45,835 bases of DNA. It comes from a virus. Positions 14,185 to 20,989 of this stretch are shown here, one piece after another; the stretch's first letter is position 1, and each line of letters starts with the position of its first letter. The DNA is taken from IMG/VR virus record IMGVR_UViG_3300047334_000219, positions 1 to 45,835 of that record. One strand, written 5' to 3'. The translations under genes were made by a program, and so were the position numbers. The notes under the pieces were generated by a model, which searched no databases, was not told the DNA's origin, and saw only the letters and a list, made by a program, of their open reading frames with translations.

Positions 14185-14421
14185 ATGAAACTTTGGAAAA
14201 TAAGAAGAACCGATCGCTTCGGTTACGATGACTACGACGCGATTGTCGTAGCGGCAGAAACGGAAGAAGAGGCATTACAAATTCAGCCGGATGGCTCTTG
14301 CCCAGAGCCAGAAGATGAATTTTTTTATCCATGGTCAATTTCTCTCTCTATCGAGTACCTCGGAGAAGCAAAGCCAGAACTTCCTTCCGGCCTAATCTTA
14401 TCCTCCTTCAACGAAGAATAA
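14185..14421 (+). CDS. Hypothetical protein, 78 aa
   Basis: ATG 14185 with GGAGG in the end of the previous gene as ribosome site. MKLWKIRRTDRFGYDDYDAI followed by VVAAETEEEAL is a compact alpha/beta start typical of small phage proteins that read as a single domain with conserved W and Y. It ends 2 bases before the helicase ATG. Function unknown. Confidence 0.65.
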   Translation: MKLWKIRRTDRFGYDDYDAIVVAAETEEEALQIQPDGSCPEPEDEFFYPWSISLSIEYLGEAKPELPSGLILSSFNEE

Positions 14422-14423
14422 CC

Positions 14424-15911
14424 ATGACTTTCACCCCAACTCCAGAACAACTCGCCATCACTGGCGCAGCGCGAAACACGAAGGATTCCCTCCTCATCTC
14501 CGCTCTCGCGGGCGCGGCGAAGACCTCCACCCTAGTCCTCGTTTCACAGAAACTTCCCCTTGTTCCAACTCTCACCTGCGCCTTCAACAAACGCATCGCG
14601 GAGGAAATGGCGAAGCGCCTTCCTGGCCATATCACCTGCGCCACAATGAACAGCCTTGGCCACCGCGCGTGGCAGGCAAAGCTTGGCCGCAGGGCGATAC
14701 TCGACACAGGGAAGAACTTCGCCATCATCTCCGATATCCGTGACCGACATTCCGGCGAGGAGAAAAAGCTAATAGGGGAGAATTTATCCTCCTTCATGCG
14801 CAGCATAGGAATCGCTAAAACCTTCGGTTACATCCCGAAGAAGATGCTGGAGTTTGGAAAACCCATATGCACGAAGTCGGAACTCATTGAGAACCTTGTC
14901 CAGCACATCGACTGCGAAACCGACGACTTCTTCTTTTCCGTCCTCGACACGGCCCTCGAAAACGCCATCGCTCAGGGCTTCGACGGAAAGATAGACTTCG
15001 ACGATCAGATATACCTTTCCACGCTCTTCGGCGGAACTTACCAGAAATTCCCTATAATCATGGTTGACGAGGCTCAGGACCTTTCCCCCCTCAACCATGA
15101 AACACTGAAGCTCCAGTTCGGCGGACGCCTAATCGCCGTCGGGGACAAATACCAGTCAATCTACGGCTTCCGCGGCGCGCATGCGAGTTCAATGGAGGTT
15201 TTAAAAGAAACCTTCTCCATGACCGAGCTTACACTTTCCACTTCATTCCGTTGCCCCCGCAGCGTCGTCCGTAACGTAAACCCATTCGTGCCGCATATGC
15301 AGTTCCCTGAGTGGGCGGAAGAGGGCGAAGTGCTTCACCTTGACTTCTGGGAATGTGCGAAAATCCCCGATGGCGCCGCGATAATCTGCCGAAACAACGC
15401 TCCGCTATTTTCCTGCGCTTTGCGTCTCGTCCGCAGCGGACGCGGAGTTAAAATCCTCGGTGGGGACATTGAGAAATCCCTTCTCAAACTCATGGACAAG
15501 ATTTCGAAGGAGAACTGTCCGAGAGAGGACTTTCTCCGAAAAATAGACACTTGGGCTGAAAGCGAACTTGCGAAAGCGAGTGAAGCCCGAAAGGCCTCAA
15601 TCCGCGACCGAAAGGAATGCCTTCGGGTCTTTGCCGAGTTCGGCGAGGAAAAAGACACAGCTAAAGCCTACGCTTCGACAATCTTTTCCGCTTCCGGCCC
15701 TATCTCCCTCATGACCGGGCACAAGGCCAAAGGACTTGAGTTCGACGTCGTTTACTTCCTCGAGCCTGACCTAATCCCTTCCCGCTTTGCCAGACAAGCC
15801 GCGGAACGCGGCGATGATCGCCAGATGCAGCAGGAGTTGAACTTGAAATACGTCATAAACACTCGGGCGAAAAAGGCCCTTTACTACGTTTACCTTGAGG
15901 ATCTCACCTAA
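14424..15911 (+). CDS. UvrD/PcrA-like superfamily 1 helicase
   Basis: 495 aa from ATG 14424. Motifs in order: Q-motif (TPTPEQLAI, residues 4-12); Walker A (LAGAAKTST, about 28-36); Walker B (IIMVDEAQDLSPLN); motif III (VGDKYQSIYGFRGA); motif IV-like SFRCP; motif V (MTGHKAKGLEFDVVYF); motif VI (KYVINTRAKKALYYVY). It should unwind DNA 3'-5' in replication or repair. The Walker A Gly before Lys is replaced by Ala (AGAAKT), as in some phage helicases, so activity is expected but not assured. It is the first large replication gene of the early arm and its stop overlaps the next start as TAATG. Confidence 0.9.
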   Translation: MTFTPTPEQLAITGAARNTKDSLLISALAGAAKTSTLVLVSQKLPLVPTLTCAFNKRIAEEMAKRLPGHITCATMNSLGHRAWQAKLGRRAILDTGKNFAIISDIRDRHSGEEKKLIGENLSSFMRSIGIAKTFGYIPKKMLEFGKPICTKSELIENLVQHIDCETDDFFFSVLDTALENAIAQGFDGKIDFDDQIYLSTLFGGTYQKFPIIMVDEAQDLSPLNHETLKLQFGGRLIAVGDKYQSIYGFRGAHASSMEVLKETFSMTELTLSTSFRCPRSVVRNVNPFVPHMQFPEWAEEGEVLHLDFWECAKIPDGAAIICRNNAPLFSCALRLVRSGRGVKILGGDIEKSLLKLMDKISKENCPREDFLRKIDTWAESELAKASEARKASIRDRKECLRVFAEFGEEKDTAKAYASTIFSASGPISLMTGHKAKGLEFDVVYFLEPDLIPSRFARQAAERGDDRQMQQELNLKYVINTRAKKALYYVYLEDLT

Positions 15912-16198
15912 TGCCCATGTCTAAATCGCCCCAGGCCTACACCGACGTCCATGCAGTTCTTGAAACCGCACTTTCCGCGGAACGGGGAGTTCTTCTATCC
16001 TTCACCACCGCAGGAAAAGCGGTCAACTTCCGTCAGCGAAGCTACACCTACCTTGGTATGCTTCGGAAGCAAAACCTCGCAATCTACGGTGAAAGCCCAC
16101 AGGGGAACTCCTGCGAGTTCGACGAACTTCAAATCAAAGTCGAAGGAAACTCCGTCTTCATCAAAAAGCGGGAACTTCCGGAGATTAAAATCCTATGA
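15911..16198 (+). CDS. Hypothetical protein, 95 aa
   Basis: ATG 15911 overlaps the helicase stop (TAATG), so the two are probably translated together. The sequence HAVLETALSAERGVLLSFTT and FRQRSYTYLGMLRKQNLAIY looks like a small beta-rich nucleic-acid-binding fold with basic surface residues. A helicase accessory role is suggested only by coupling. Its stop overlaps the next start as ATGA. Confidence 0.65.
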   Translation: MPMSKSPQAYTDVHAVLETALSAERGVLLSFTTAGKAVNFRQRSYTYLGMLRKQNLAIYGESPQGNSCEFDELQIKVEGNSVFIKKRELPEIKIL

Positions 16199-16461
16199 TT
16201 CCACAGCCGCATTTTCCGAAGGAAACTCAGTCATTGAAGAAGTGTTGGACTTGCAACAACATGACCGACTACTCCTTCGGCTTTTGCCTTGACTGCTGGA
16301 CCGGAATTGATGATAATGTTAAAGCAATCTACGCCTTGACAGTGCCGATGACTTCTCCCCTCGGCGGAAAGCTTCGGCAAGTAATTGTTGATGAAATCAC
16401 CCGAGAAAAGTACGTTCCGAAGAAACGAGAAAAACTCAAGCTAGAGGATTTAGATCTATGA
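16195..16461 (+). CDS. Zinc-ribbon protein with acidic tail, 88 aa
   Basis: ATG 16195 overlaps the previous stop. Residues near 17-34 hold CWTCNNMTDYSFGFCLDCW, a C-x2-C...C-x2-C zinc-ribbon. The C-terminus KKREKLKLEDLDL is the shared acidic tail L-x-L-E-D-L-D-L. This pair of features suggests a small DNA- or protein-binding adaptor near the helicase. No enzymatic motif. Confidence 0.7.
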   Translation: MIPQPHFPKETQSLKKCWTCNNMTDYSFGFCLDCWTGIDDNVKAIYALTVPMTSPLGGKLRQVIVDEITREKYVPKKREKLKLEDLDL

Positions 16462-16769
16462 TTATCGCAATGATGATGGCTGCTGCGGTGAACGCTGGAT
16501 CGCTTCAACCGCCTGAATTTCCTATTCCCAGCAAGAGAAGCAACCAAGGGGACAATACCCAGATAATCTATTTTGGCCCTGCAAAACCCTATGCAGAAGG
16601 CCGAACCGAAGACTTGAGACTGTCGATTTATCCGACCGGGTGTTTGATCGGCATTCGTCACCACGGCTCGAAAGTCATGCACTGTCTTATAGCGAAGAAC
16701 GGTCATTACCCGGACAGTGAGCTCGGCGCGGCGACACTTGAGTTTAACGACGTGCCGATGAAGCCATGA
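16458..16769 (+). CDS. Hypothetical protein with hydrophobic N-terminus, 103 aa
   Basis: ATG 16458 overlaps the previous stop (ATGA). The first 13 residues, MIIAMMMAAAVNA, are hydrophobic and could be a very short signal or membrane anchor, without basic residues in front. The body is moderately basic (PAKPYAEGRTEDLRL, HHGSKVMHC). No recognised family. Confidence 0.6.
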   Translation: MIIAMMMAAAVNAGSLQPPEFPIPSKRSNQGDNTQIIYFGPAKPYAEGRTEDLRLSIYPTGCLIGIRHHGSKVMHCLIAKNGHYPDSELGAATLEFNDVPMKP

Positions 16770-16773
16770 CAAA

Positions 16774-16792
16774 CCCTCCTCGCTGCGGAGGG
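16774..16792 (+). promoter_or_regulatory. Hairpin covering the ribosome site of the 13-codon gene
   Basis: CCCTCC (16774-16779) pairs with GGAGGG (16787-16792) around a 7-base loop. The right arm is the ribosome-binding sequence of the ATG at 16799, so the stem could switch translation of the mini-gene. Confidence 0.5.
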
Positions 16793-16798
16793 GAAATA

Positions 16799-16840
16799 AT
16801 GCTGGAATGTCCCCATTGTCACGGAACGGGCAAGGTTTAA
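16799..16840 (+). CDS. 13-aa CxxC mini-protein
   Basis: ATG 16799, with GAGGGG just upstream, reads MLECPHCHGTGKV and stops at 16840. The motif CPHCHGTGKV is half of a DnaJ-type zinc module (C-x2-C-x-G-x-G). The peptide could bind zinc by dimerising or complete a zinc site in a partner. Too short for usual gene callers. Evidence is a strong ribosome site, the motif and the absence of any other use of the gap. Confidence 0.45.
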   Translation: MLECPHCHGTGKV

Positions 16841-16860
16841 CTTTCAGAAGGGATTACCCA

Positions 16861-17559
16861 ATGACCACTGTTACCACAGCCGCTGAAGCCTATCAGCGCT
16901 ATACCGAATACCTTCACGACAAACGCCTTATTCAGTCAAAATGGCATGACATTACCGATGACGGTCGCGCGCTTGCGTGTGGGCTTGGAGTTTTGGGCGA
17001 AAACGTATCGTCTCCGCAAGATTGCCCAGCCACCATCATGCCGAAATGGCTCGCTCAGATGGTTCCTTGGTTTTTTGATAACCAAGACGCCAAGCAAGCA
17101 AAATCTTGGGGCTTGGAGTTTTACGCCGAACTTGCTCGATTGAATGGCTTTGTTCCGTTCAGTGTCGTTTACGATTGGCAGGCTACTGTCGTGGGTCCAC
17201 TCGCAATTGAACAGGCTGAAGCGCGCAACGGTGATGTGAGCGCTCATCGCGCGTTAGCGGAAATGCAATTTGCCGCGTTAAACGGAAAAACGTTTTCGGC
17301 CGATGAGTGGCGGCCAATTCTTAAAGCGGCATTTTTGGATATCCACAAGTTCAGCTATCACTTCAAAGCCGACGCCGACTCCGACGCTAACGTTTACGCC
17401 GACGCCAACTCTTATGCTTACGCCGACGCTTATGCTTATGCTAACGTCAACGCTTATGCTTACGCCAACCCCGACGCCAACTCTTATGCTAAATACCGCG
17501 AGAAAATATCCTGTTTTGCAGCAGGTATGGTGGAATGTCTTAAGCGCGTGTCGGCATGA
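16861..17559 (+). CDS. 232-aa protein with (D/N/Y/S)-Ala dipeptide repeat
   Basis: ATG 16861 with AGAAGGG upstream; an in-frame start at 16807 lies in the mini-gene. The N-terminal domain (about 1-165: DDGRALACGLGVLG, MPKWLAQMVPWFFDN, WGLEFYAELARL) looks folded; residues about 170-212 are a chain of DA, NA, YA and SA dipeptides, followed by a short helix (ISCFAAGMVECLKRV). Ala-dipeptide tracts of this kind occur in a family of phage proteins of unknown function. The tract may vary in length by slippage of its 6-bp unit. Confidence 0.75.
   Translation: MTTVTTAAEAYQRYTEYLHDKRLIQSKWHDITDDGRALACGLGVLGENVSSPQDCPATIMPKWLAQMVPWFFDNQDAKQAKSWGLEFYAELARLNGFVPFSVVYDWQATVVGPLAIEQAEARNGDVSAHRALAEMQFAALNGKTFSADEWRPILKAAFLDIHKFSYHFKADADSDANVYADANSYAYADAYAYANVNAYAYANPDANSYAKYREKISCFAAGMVECLKRVSA
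17370..17493 (+). repeat. Degenerate 6-bp tandem repeat encoding Ala dipeptides
   Basis: Units such as GCCGAC, GCTTAT and GCCAAC alternate; the partner codon is nearly always (G/A/T)A(C/T) or TC(C/T). About 20 units, so slippage between copies is likely. Confidence 0.75.
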
Positions 17560-17581
17560 CCGCTGTGGAAGGGAAATAAAG

Positions 17582-17626
17582 ATGTACGATAATAATGATT
17601 ATGAATTCTTGAAGTGCTACGGTTAG
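17582..17626 (+). CDS. 14-aa mini-protein
   Basis: ATG 17582 reads MYDNNDYEFLKCYG. The leader GTGGAAGGGAAATAAAG resembles that of the 13-aa gene (GCGGAGGGGAAATA), giving a good ribosome site at the same distance. Both sit in the flanks of the dipeptide-repeat gene. Acidic and aromatic; function unknown. Could be a chance ORF. Confidence 0.35.
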   Translation: MYDNNDYEFLKCYG

Positions 17627-17672
17627 AGTCCTTTAAAAGCAGCGGAGATTGTTCGCAACGGAGTAAAAGCCT

Positions 17673-18095
17673 ATGACGATTGAGCCCAAGCTGCTGAGCG
17701 AGGAAGATATAAAGTTCATCGGCGATGATCTACCGTTTTCGCGTCAGGCATACGTGCCTGCGCTCCTCGCCCACATCGCCGCCATGGCCGAACAGATCGC
17801 CGCCAAAGATGCGGAGATAGAGCGGCTTTTGAGTAACGATGCAAGGCTTAACGATACTCAGGCGCTTATGAAGCTTGTACGAGAAGTGTTCTATGCAAGC
17901 CCTATTGCAGGAAGCACGGGTAATTTAGCTCGTGCTATTCAGAGGTATATTAGAGGGCTTCCACGCTTAAGCCGTGAAGAAGAACTATTGGAATACCTGA
18001 ATACATTATCAGCGGAAGAACGGGCAGAATACTGGCGTCAACGCAATTCAGACGCCGCCCTCACCCCACAACCAAAGGACCAGAGCCATGGATGA
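17673..18095 (+). CDS. Hypothetical coiled-coil protein, 140 aa
   Basis: ATG 17673, 46 bases after the mini-gene, without a strong ribosome site (GGAGTAAAAGCCT). A heptad-like segment (AHIAAMAEQIAAKDAEIERL) covers residues 32-52. This is the first gene of a block (17673-19665) with higher GC codon use and Ala/Glu-rich proteins, unlike the small genes before it. No known family. Confidence 0.65.
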   Translation: MTIEPKLLSEEDIKFIGDDLPFSRQAYVPALLAHIAAMAEQIAAKDAEIERLLSNDARLNDTQALMKLVREVFYASPIAGSTGNLARAIQRYIRGLPRLSREEELLEYLNTLSAEERAEYWRQRNSDAALTPQPKDQSHG

Positions 18096-18642
18096 TCTGA
18101 GCCTGTATAATGCACTATTAGCCGATCTCAACAAAGCAACCTCTGCATGGCTTGGCGATCTATCTACTGTTGAAAGCGCAAATTCATATAAAGCCAAAAC
18201 CTTGCTCGCCGCCGGCTGGACCAAGCGGCCGGAAGCCGCCCCCTCCACCCAGCAACCGCCATCCGAGGGCGTGCCGGAACCCGAAGATGCCGAAGGGGTC
18301 GCAGAGCGCCAAGTTGGCCGCTACGTCTACCGCCGCATCTCCAAACTCATGGACGCCGAGCCCGGCACGCCTGAAGGCGAGGAACTGCTATTCCTCGCGG
18401 ATATCGCTTCGCAAGTTGAGGATTATGGTGAAGAGGCTTGTGGCGATCACGATTTAGGCGTCCCCGCGCCAGCCGTACAGGAGCAAGAGCTTGATTCGAC
18501 CGCACTTGAAATGGCGGCCCTGGAAATAGTTGAATTGTATCGGGGAGACGGTGGTTTTTGTGGATTAAAAGCGGCGGAAGAACAAGCGCGACGCACATTG
18601 CGTGCTTATTTCGCCGCCCTCCGCACCCGGGGAGGCGAGTGA
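18088..18642 (+). CDS. Hypothetical protein, 184 aa
   Basis: ATG 18088 overlaps the preceding gene by 8 bases. The N-terminal region (DDLSLYNALLADLNKATSAW) is helical, the centre Pro/Glu-rich and disordered (APSTQQPPSEGVPEPED), and the C-terminal part has a helical EEQARRTLRAYFAAL. It looks like a modular accessory protein; similar Ala/Pro/Glu-rich genes flank it. The stop overlaps the next start (TGATG). Confidence 0.65.
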   Translation: MDDLSLYNALLADLNKATSAWLGDLSTVESANSYKAKTLLAAGWTKRPEAAPSTQQPPSEGVPEPEDAEGVAERQVGRYVYRRISKLMDAEPGTPEGEELLFLADIASQVEDYGEEACGDHDLGVPAPAVQEQELDSTALEMAALEIVELYRGDGGFCGLKAAEEQARRTLRAYFAALRTRGGE

Positions 18643-18983
18643 TGGCTGAGATCACGCGGGAGGAGATAGCCAAGATCATTAAGGCGAAAATTCAGGTTTA
18701 TTTTTCTAATTCAAGGGCTACCGGTTTAATTGGATTTAACGACGCCGCCGACGCCATCCTTGCCCGGCTGGGCGGCGGGTGGAGGTCCTGCCGAAATGAC
18801 CCGCCGGAAGTAGGCGTACATGTTTGGGCTTGTGATGGCCCCAGCAAGTGCCCTCAATCCCAATACGAAGCGTGGATAGAATACAATCCAATTCACGGGG
18901 AGGTTTGGACAGATTGGGCCGATAGCGAGCCTAATCCTGCCTACTGGCAACCTCTTCCCGCACCCCCAAAGGAGAGCGAGTGA
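18642..18983 (+). CDS. DUF551-like protein, 113 aa
   Basis: ATG 18642 follows GGAGGCGAG and overlaps the previous stop (TGATG). The C-terminal half has the DUF551 pattern: WRSCRNDPPEVGVHVWACD, a middle with Trp/Tyr (YEAWIEYNP), then an ending in YWQPLPAPP. In other phages this small domain is common and its role unknown. The N-terminal part is a helical segment (MAEITREEIAKIIKAKI). Confidence 0.7.
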   Translation: MAEITREEIAKIIKAKIQVYFSNSRATGLIGFNDAADAILARLGGGWRSCRNDPPEVGVHVWACDGPSKCPQSQYEAWIEYNPIHGEVWTDWADSEPNPAYWQPLPAPPKESE

Positions 18984-19405
18984 TGCAAGCTTTTTTCGGT
19001 GACCCAGGCCAAAACGTTGATCCTGAAGCTTCCGCCGAAATCCTCGAATCCGATTCTGCATGTCTAACTGATGCCCCCATTTCCCCAAATGGGCCTAACG
19101 CCGACCTGATCGCCCGGCTACAGGCCGCAGAGGCCAAAGTCGCCGACCTTGAGCGTGCGTTGGGATGTGAGCAGCGGGTGCTAGTCGCTGAGGCCGAAGC
19201 GCACCTTAAAGCGCTTTCCCGCGAAGCTGAAGCTGTCAAGCGGATAGCGGAGCTAGAGGAACAGGTCGCCGACCAAGTTTCCACCATAAAAGACAACATC
19301 CTAACCATCACGCGGCTCGCCCGTGAAGCTGGAGAGGCAAAGGGCAAGCTGGAGATGTCGGATGCCGGCGAGTCACCGAAAGCCATGACCGTGAAGGGTG
19401 ATTGA
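18983..19405 (+). CDS. Coiled-coil protein, 140 aa
   Basis: ATG 18983 overlaps the previous stop (TGATG) with AGGAGAG about 8 bases upstream. Residues about 40-130 form a long predicted coiled coil (RLQAAEAKVADLERAL; AVKRIAELEEQVADQ). Such coiled coils after DUF551-like genes are typical accessory phage proteins. Its stop overlaps the next start. Confidence 0.7.
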   Translation: MQAFFGDPGQNVDPEASAEILESDSACLTDAPISPNGPNADLIARLQAAEAKVADLERALGCEQRVLVAEAEAHLKALSREAEAVKRIAELEEQVADQVSTIKDNILTITRLAREAGEAKGKLEMSDAGESPKAMTVKGD

Positions 19406-19665
19406 TGGCATTAACCCAGCTATCTCCCTCAATCCCAATGTCAACCCCTCACGGTATCGGCTACGCTTTCGCAGTAATTGACTATTCTCAGGAACACCAT
19501 CTTCTCTGGGTAATTGCAATAGAGTCTTCAGGCGAAATTTGGTGCGTTCCGAATCCGCAATGCCGTGTCCTTCCCAACTATTCCCTTTCCCTAAAACCGC
19601 CAGCAACCGACCCATCTCAATCACACGGCAATCGATCCATCCCCGATCCTGGAAACCTTGCTTGA
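19405..19665 (+). CDS. Hypothetical protein whose 3' end contains the R5 element, 86 aa
   Basis: ATG 19405 overlaps the previous stop (TGATG). The first 60 residues look folded (GIGYAFAVIDYSQEHHLLWV, IWCVPNPQCRVLPNYS). The last 25 (from KPPATDPSQSHGNRS) are encoded by DNA that carries the CCATC-25-CCAT element and look like read-through of a regulatory site. The true protein may matter less than the DNA at its end. Confidence 0.55.
   Translation: MALTQLSPSIPMSTPHGIGYAFAVIDYSQEHHLLWVIAIESSGEIWCVPNPQCRVLPNYSLSLKPPATDPSQSHGNRSIPDPGNLA
19612..19641 (+). promoter_or_regulatory. CCATC-25-CCAT element, copy R5
   Basis: CCATCTCAATCACACG at 19612 and ATCGATCCATC, with CCAT starts at 19612 and 19637 (25 bases). 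It is the only copy far from the control region and lies 85 bases before the paralogue of the gene at 10250, matching the arrangement of R1 and that gene. Confidence 0.6.
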
Positions 19666-19725
19666 CAGCCCGGCCAAATGCGCCCATATTAAAAGTCGCC
19701 AACCGGCCCCAAAGGATAGATACCA

Positions 19726-20283
19726 ATGCCGCAGATTCACGATTCCACCCCGCGCGATGAAATAACCATTGCCGGACATATCCACACCGTTCCCCACCCG
19801 TACCACGAAGGGCACGTTCTCACCGCGAACGAGGCCAAGGCCTTAAACCAAACTTTCGGCGAGAATCTACGCAACAACCTCGCTTCAAAGCTCAAGGAGC
19901 TTCTCGAAGCCGGCAACTACGAAGCCGCTTCCTTCCAAGCCACTGTCGACGACTACGCGAAGACCTACGAGTTCGGTCAGCGTTCCAGCGGCAGCGCTCG
20001 TGGCCCACGCCTCGACCCTGTGGCGAAGGAAGCCCTGGACCTGGCTAAGGCAAAGCTCACCGAGGCTCTGCGCAAGAAGGGCAATTCCCCCTCGGACATG
20101 TCCGCAGCGGATTTCACTTCCCTGGCGAAGCAAATTCTCGAGAAGCATCCTGCGCTCATGGAACTCGCCCGCGAGCGTGTCGCAGCGGTGCAAGCCGTCG
20201 CCGATATCGAGATCGAAGGCCTTTCGGAAAATTCCCCTTCCGAAGAGTCTTCGAAGCCGCAGCGCAAAGCGAAAGCTGCGTAG
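19726..20283 (+). CDS. Early protein B, paralogue of the 10250 gene, 185 aa
   Basis: ATG 19726 after AAAGGATAG. Residues about 100-165 align with early protein A: DPVAKEALDLAKAKLTEAL and the following KKG, then a helical block ending in an acidic segment (ADIEIEGL). The N-terminal 40 residues (IHTVPHPYHEGHVLTANEA) are extra, and a basic tail (KPQRKAKAA) follows. Like protein A, it has a CCATC element upstream and a strong terminator just after. The two loci look like duplicated cassettes. Function unknown; a nucleic-acid-binding helical protein is plausible. Confidence 0.75.
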   Translation: MPQIHDSTPRDEITIAGHIHTVPHPYHEGHVLTANEAKALNQTFGENLRNNLASKLKELLEAGNYEAASFQATVDDYAKTYEFGQRSSGSARGPRLDPVAKEALDLAKAKLTEALRKKGNSPSDMSAADFTSLAKQILEKHPALMELARERVAAVQAVADIEIEGLSENSPSEESSKPQRKAKAA

Positions 20284-20291
20284 TGGCGATC

Positions 20292-20329
20292 CCCGCCGGG
20301 AGTGGTGACTCCTCCCGGCGGGATTTTTT
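20292..20329 (+). terminator. Rho-independent terminator after early protein B
   Basis: CCCGCCGGGAG (20292-20302) and CTCCCGGCGGG (20312-20322) form a perfect 11-bp stem with a 9-base loop, followed by A and TTTTTT. It lies 9 bases after the stop and separates the small-gene block from the recombination/replication operon. Confidence 0.92.
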
Positions 20330-20379
20330 AATTCCATAGACATTCCTGTGGAATTCAAAAATCCCTGAGGCTTGCCACC

Positions 20380-20592
20380 TTGCTCGAATATCTCTACCAA
20401 GCGCTCCGCGCCGATATCGGAATAGTTCTTCGTTCTGATAACGCCCAGCTTCTGCAACAGCGCCTATACCGCGCAAGGACAGAAGCTGGCGACGAAGCCC
20501 TCGCATGTCTGTCTTTCGTCCCATCGCCGACAGACCCTTCGCAACTCTTTATCCTTAAAAGGAGGCCTAATGGCAATTCGGAAGGAGTCTGA
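20380..20592 (+). CDS. Conserved phage protein of unknown function, 70 aa
   Basis: TTG 20380 (LEYLYQALRADIGIVL after it) is the best start; no ATG is available. The pattern ALRADIGIVLRSDN, QQRLYRARTEAGDEAL and SFVPSPTDPSQLFI-like ending is one I associate with a widespread small phage family (without a defined function), usually near replication genes. It overlaps the next start by 23 bases. A ribosome site is weak, so expression may depend on the TTG. Confidence 0.65.
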   Translation: MLEYLYQALRADIGIVLRSDNAQLLQQRLYRARTEAGDEALACLSFVPSPTDPSQLFILKRRPNGNSEGV

Positions 20593-20776
20593 GCCACTTC
20601 AACGGGTTACACTTTCGCTTTACAAGAAGGACTACCAGCGGATGCTGGACATATACCCTGTAGTCGGGGCAGCGAAAGTTATCCGAATGCTTGTTCACCA
20701 GCACGTTTCTAACCTTTCCCAGAAAATCGAAGATAAACTTGAACTGATAGAAGAACTGGAGCTTGAAATTGACTGA
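20570..20776 (+). CDS. Possible ribbon-helix-helix protein, 68 aa
   Basis: ATG 20570 with AAAAGGAGG 5-12 bases upstream, the strongest ribosome site nearby. Residues 10-50 (RVTLSLYKKDYQRMLDIY, then AAKVIRMLVHQHV) show a short strand followed by two helices, as in ribbon-helix-helix DNA-binding proteins. The C-terminus is an acidic Leu/Glu helix. It could regulate the replication operon it begins. Assignment is by pattern only. Confidence 0.6.
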   Translation: MAIRKESEPLQRVTLSLYKKDYQRMLDIYPVVGAAKVIRMLVHQHVSNLSQKIEDKLELIEELELEID

Positions 20777-20987
20777 AGAAGAACCTTCCCCAACATCCAT
20801 TTCCGACCTCATGGCCAAGGACCCTTTACATCTCACCAAAGCCGATAGGTCCAAGATCATCGCCTACTACCGCGAGAACCGAAAAAAATTCATCGCAGGG
20901 AATAAAGCCGCTGGTCAGCCGGAGAAACCGCCGAAGCCAACGAAACGGCCGAAGATCCAGCTTTCCCTAGACGACTTGGACATATAA
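20769..20987 (+). CDS. Small protein with acidic tail QLSLDDLDI, 72 aa
   Basis: TTG 20769 is preferred because GGAG (20758-20761) is 7 bases upstream; TTG 20763 is too close. It overlaps the end of the preceding gene. The centre is basic and Pro-rich (PEKPPKPTKRPKI), the end is the shared acidic tail LSLDDLDI. A linker plus a short terminal motif is typical of adaptor proteins such as those bound by clamps or SSB partners. It precedes the nuclease gene by 2 bases. Confidence 0.6.
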   Translation: MTEEEPSPTSISDLMAKDPLHLTKADRSKIIAYYRENRKKFIAGNKAAGQPEKPPKPTKRPKIQLSLDDLDI

Positions 20988-20989
20988 CC

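Noticed and set aside
17370-17493. Variable repeat of a diversity-generating retroelement
   Set aside because: No reverse transcriptase or template repeat is visible, and the tract is a simple 6-bp repeat.
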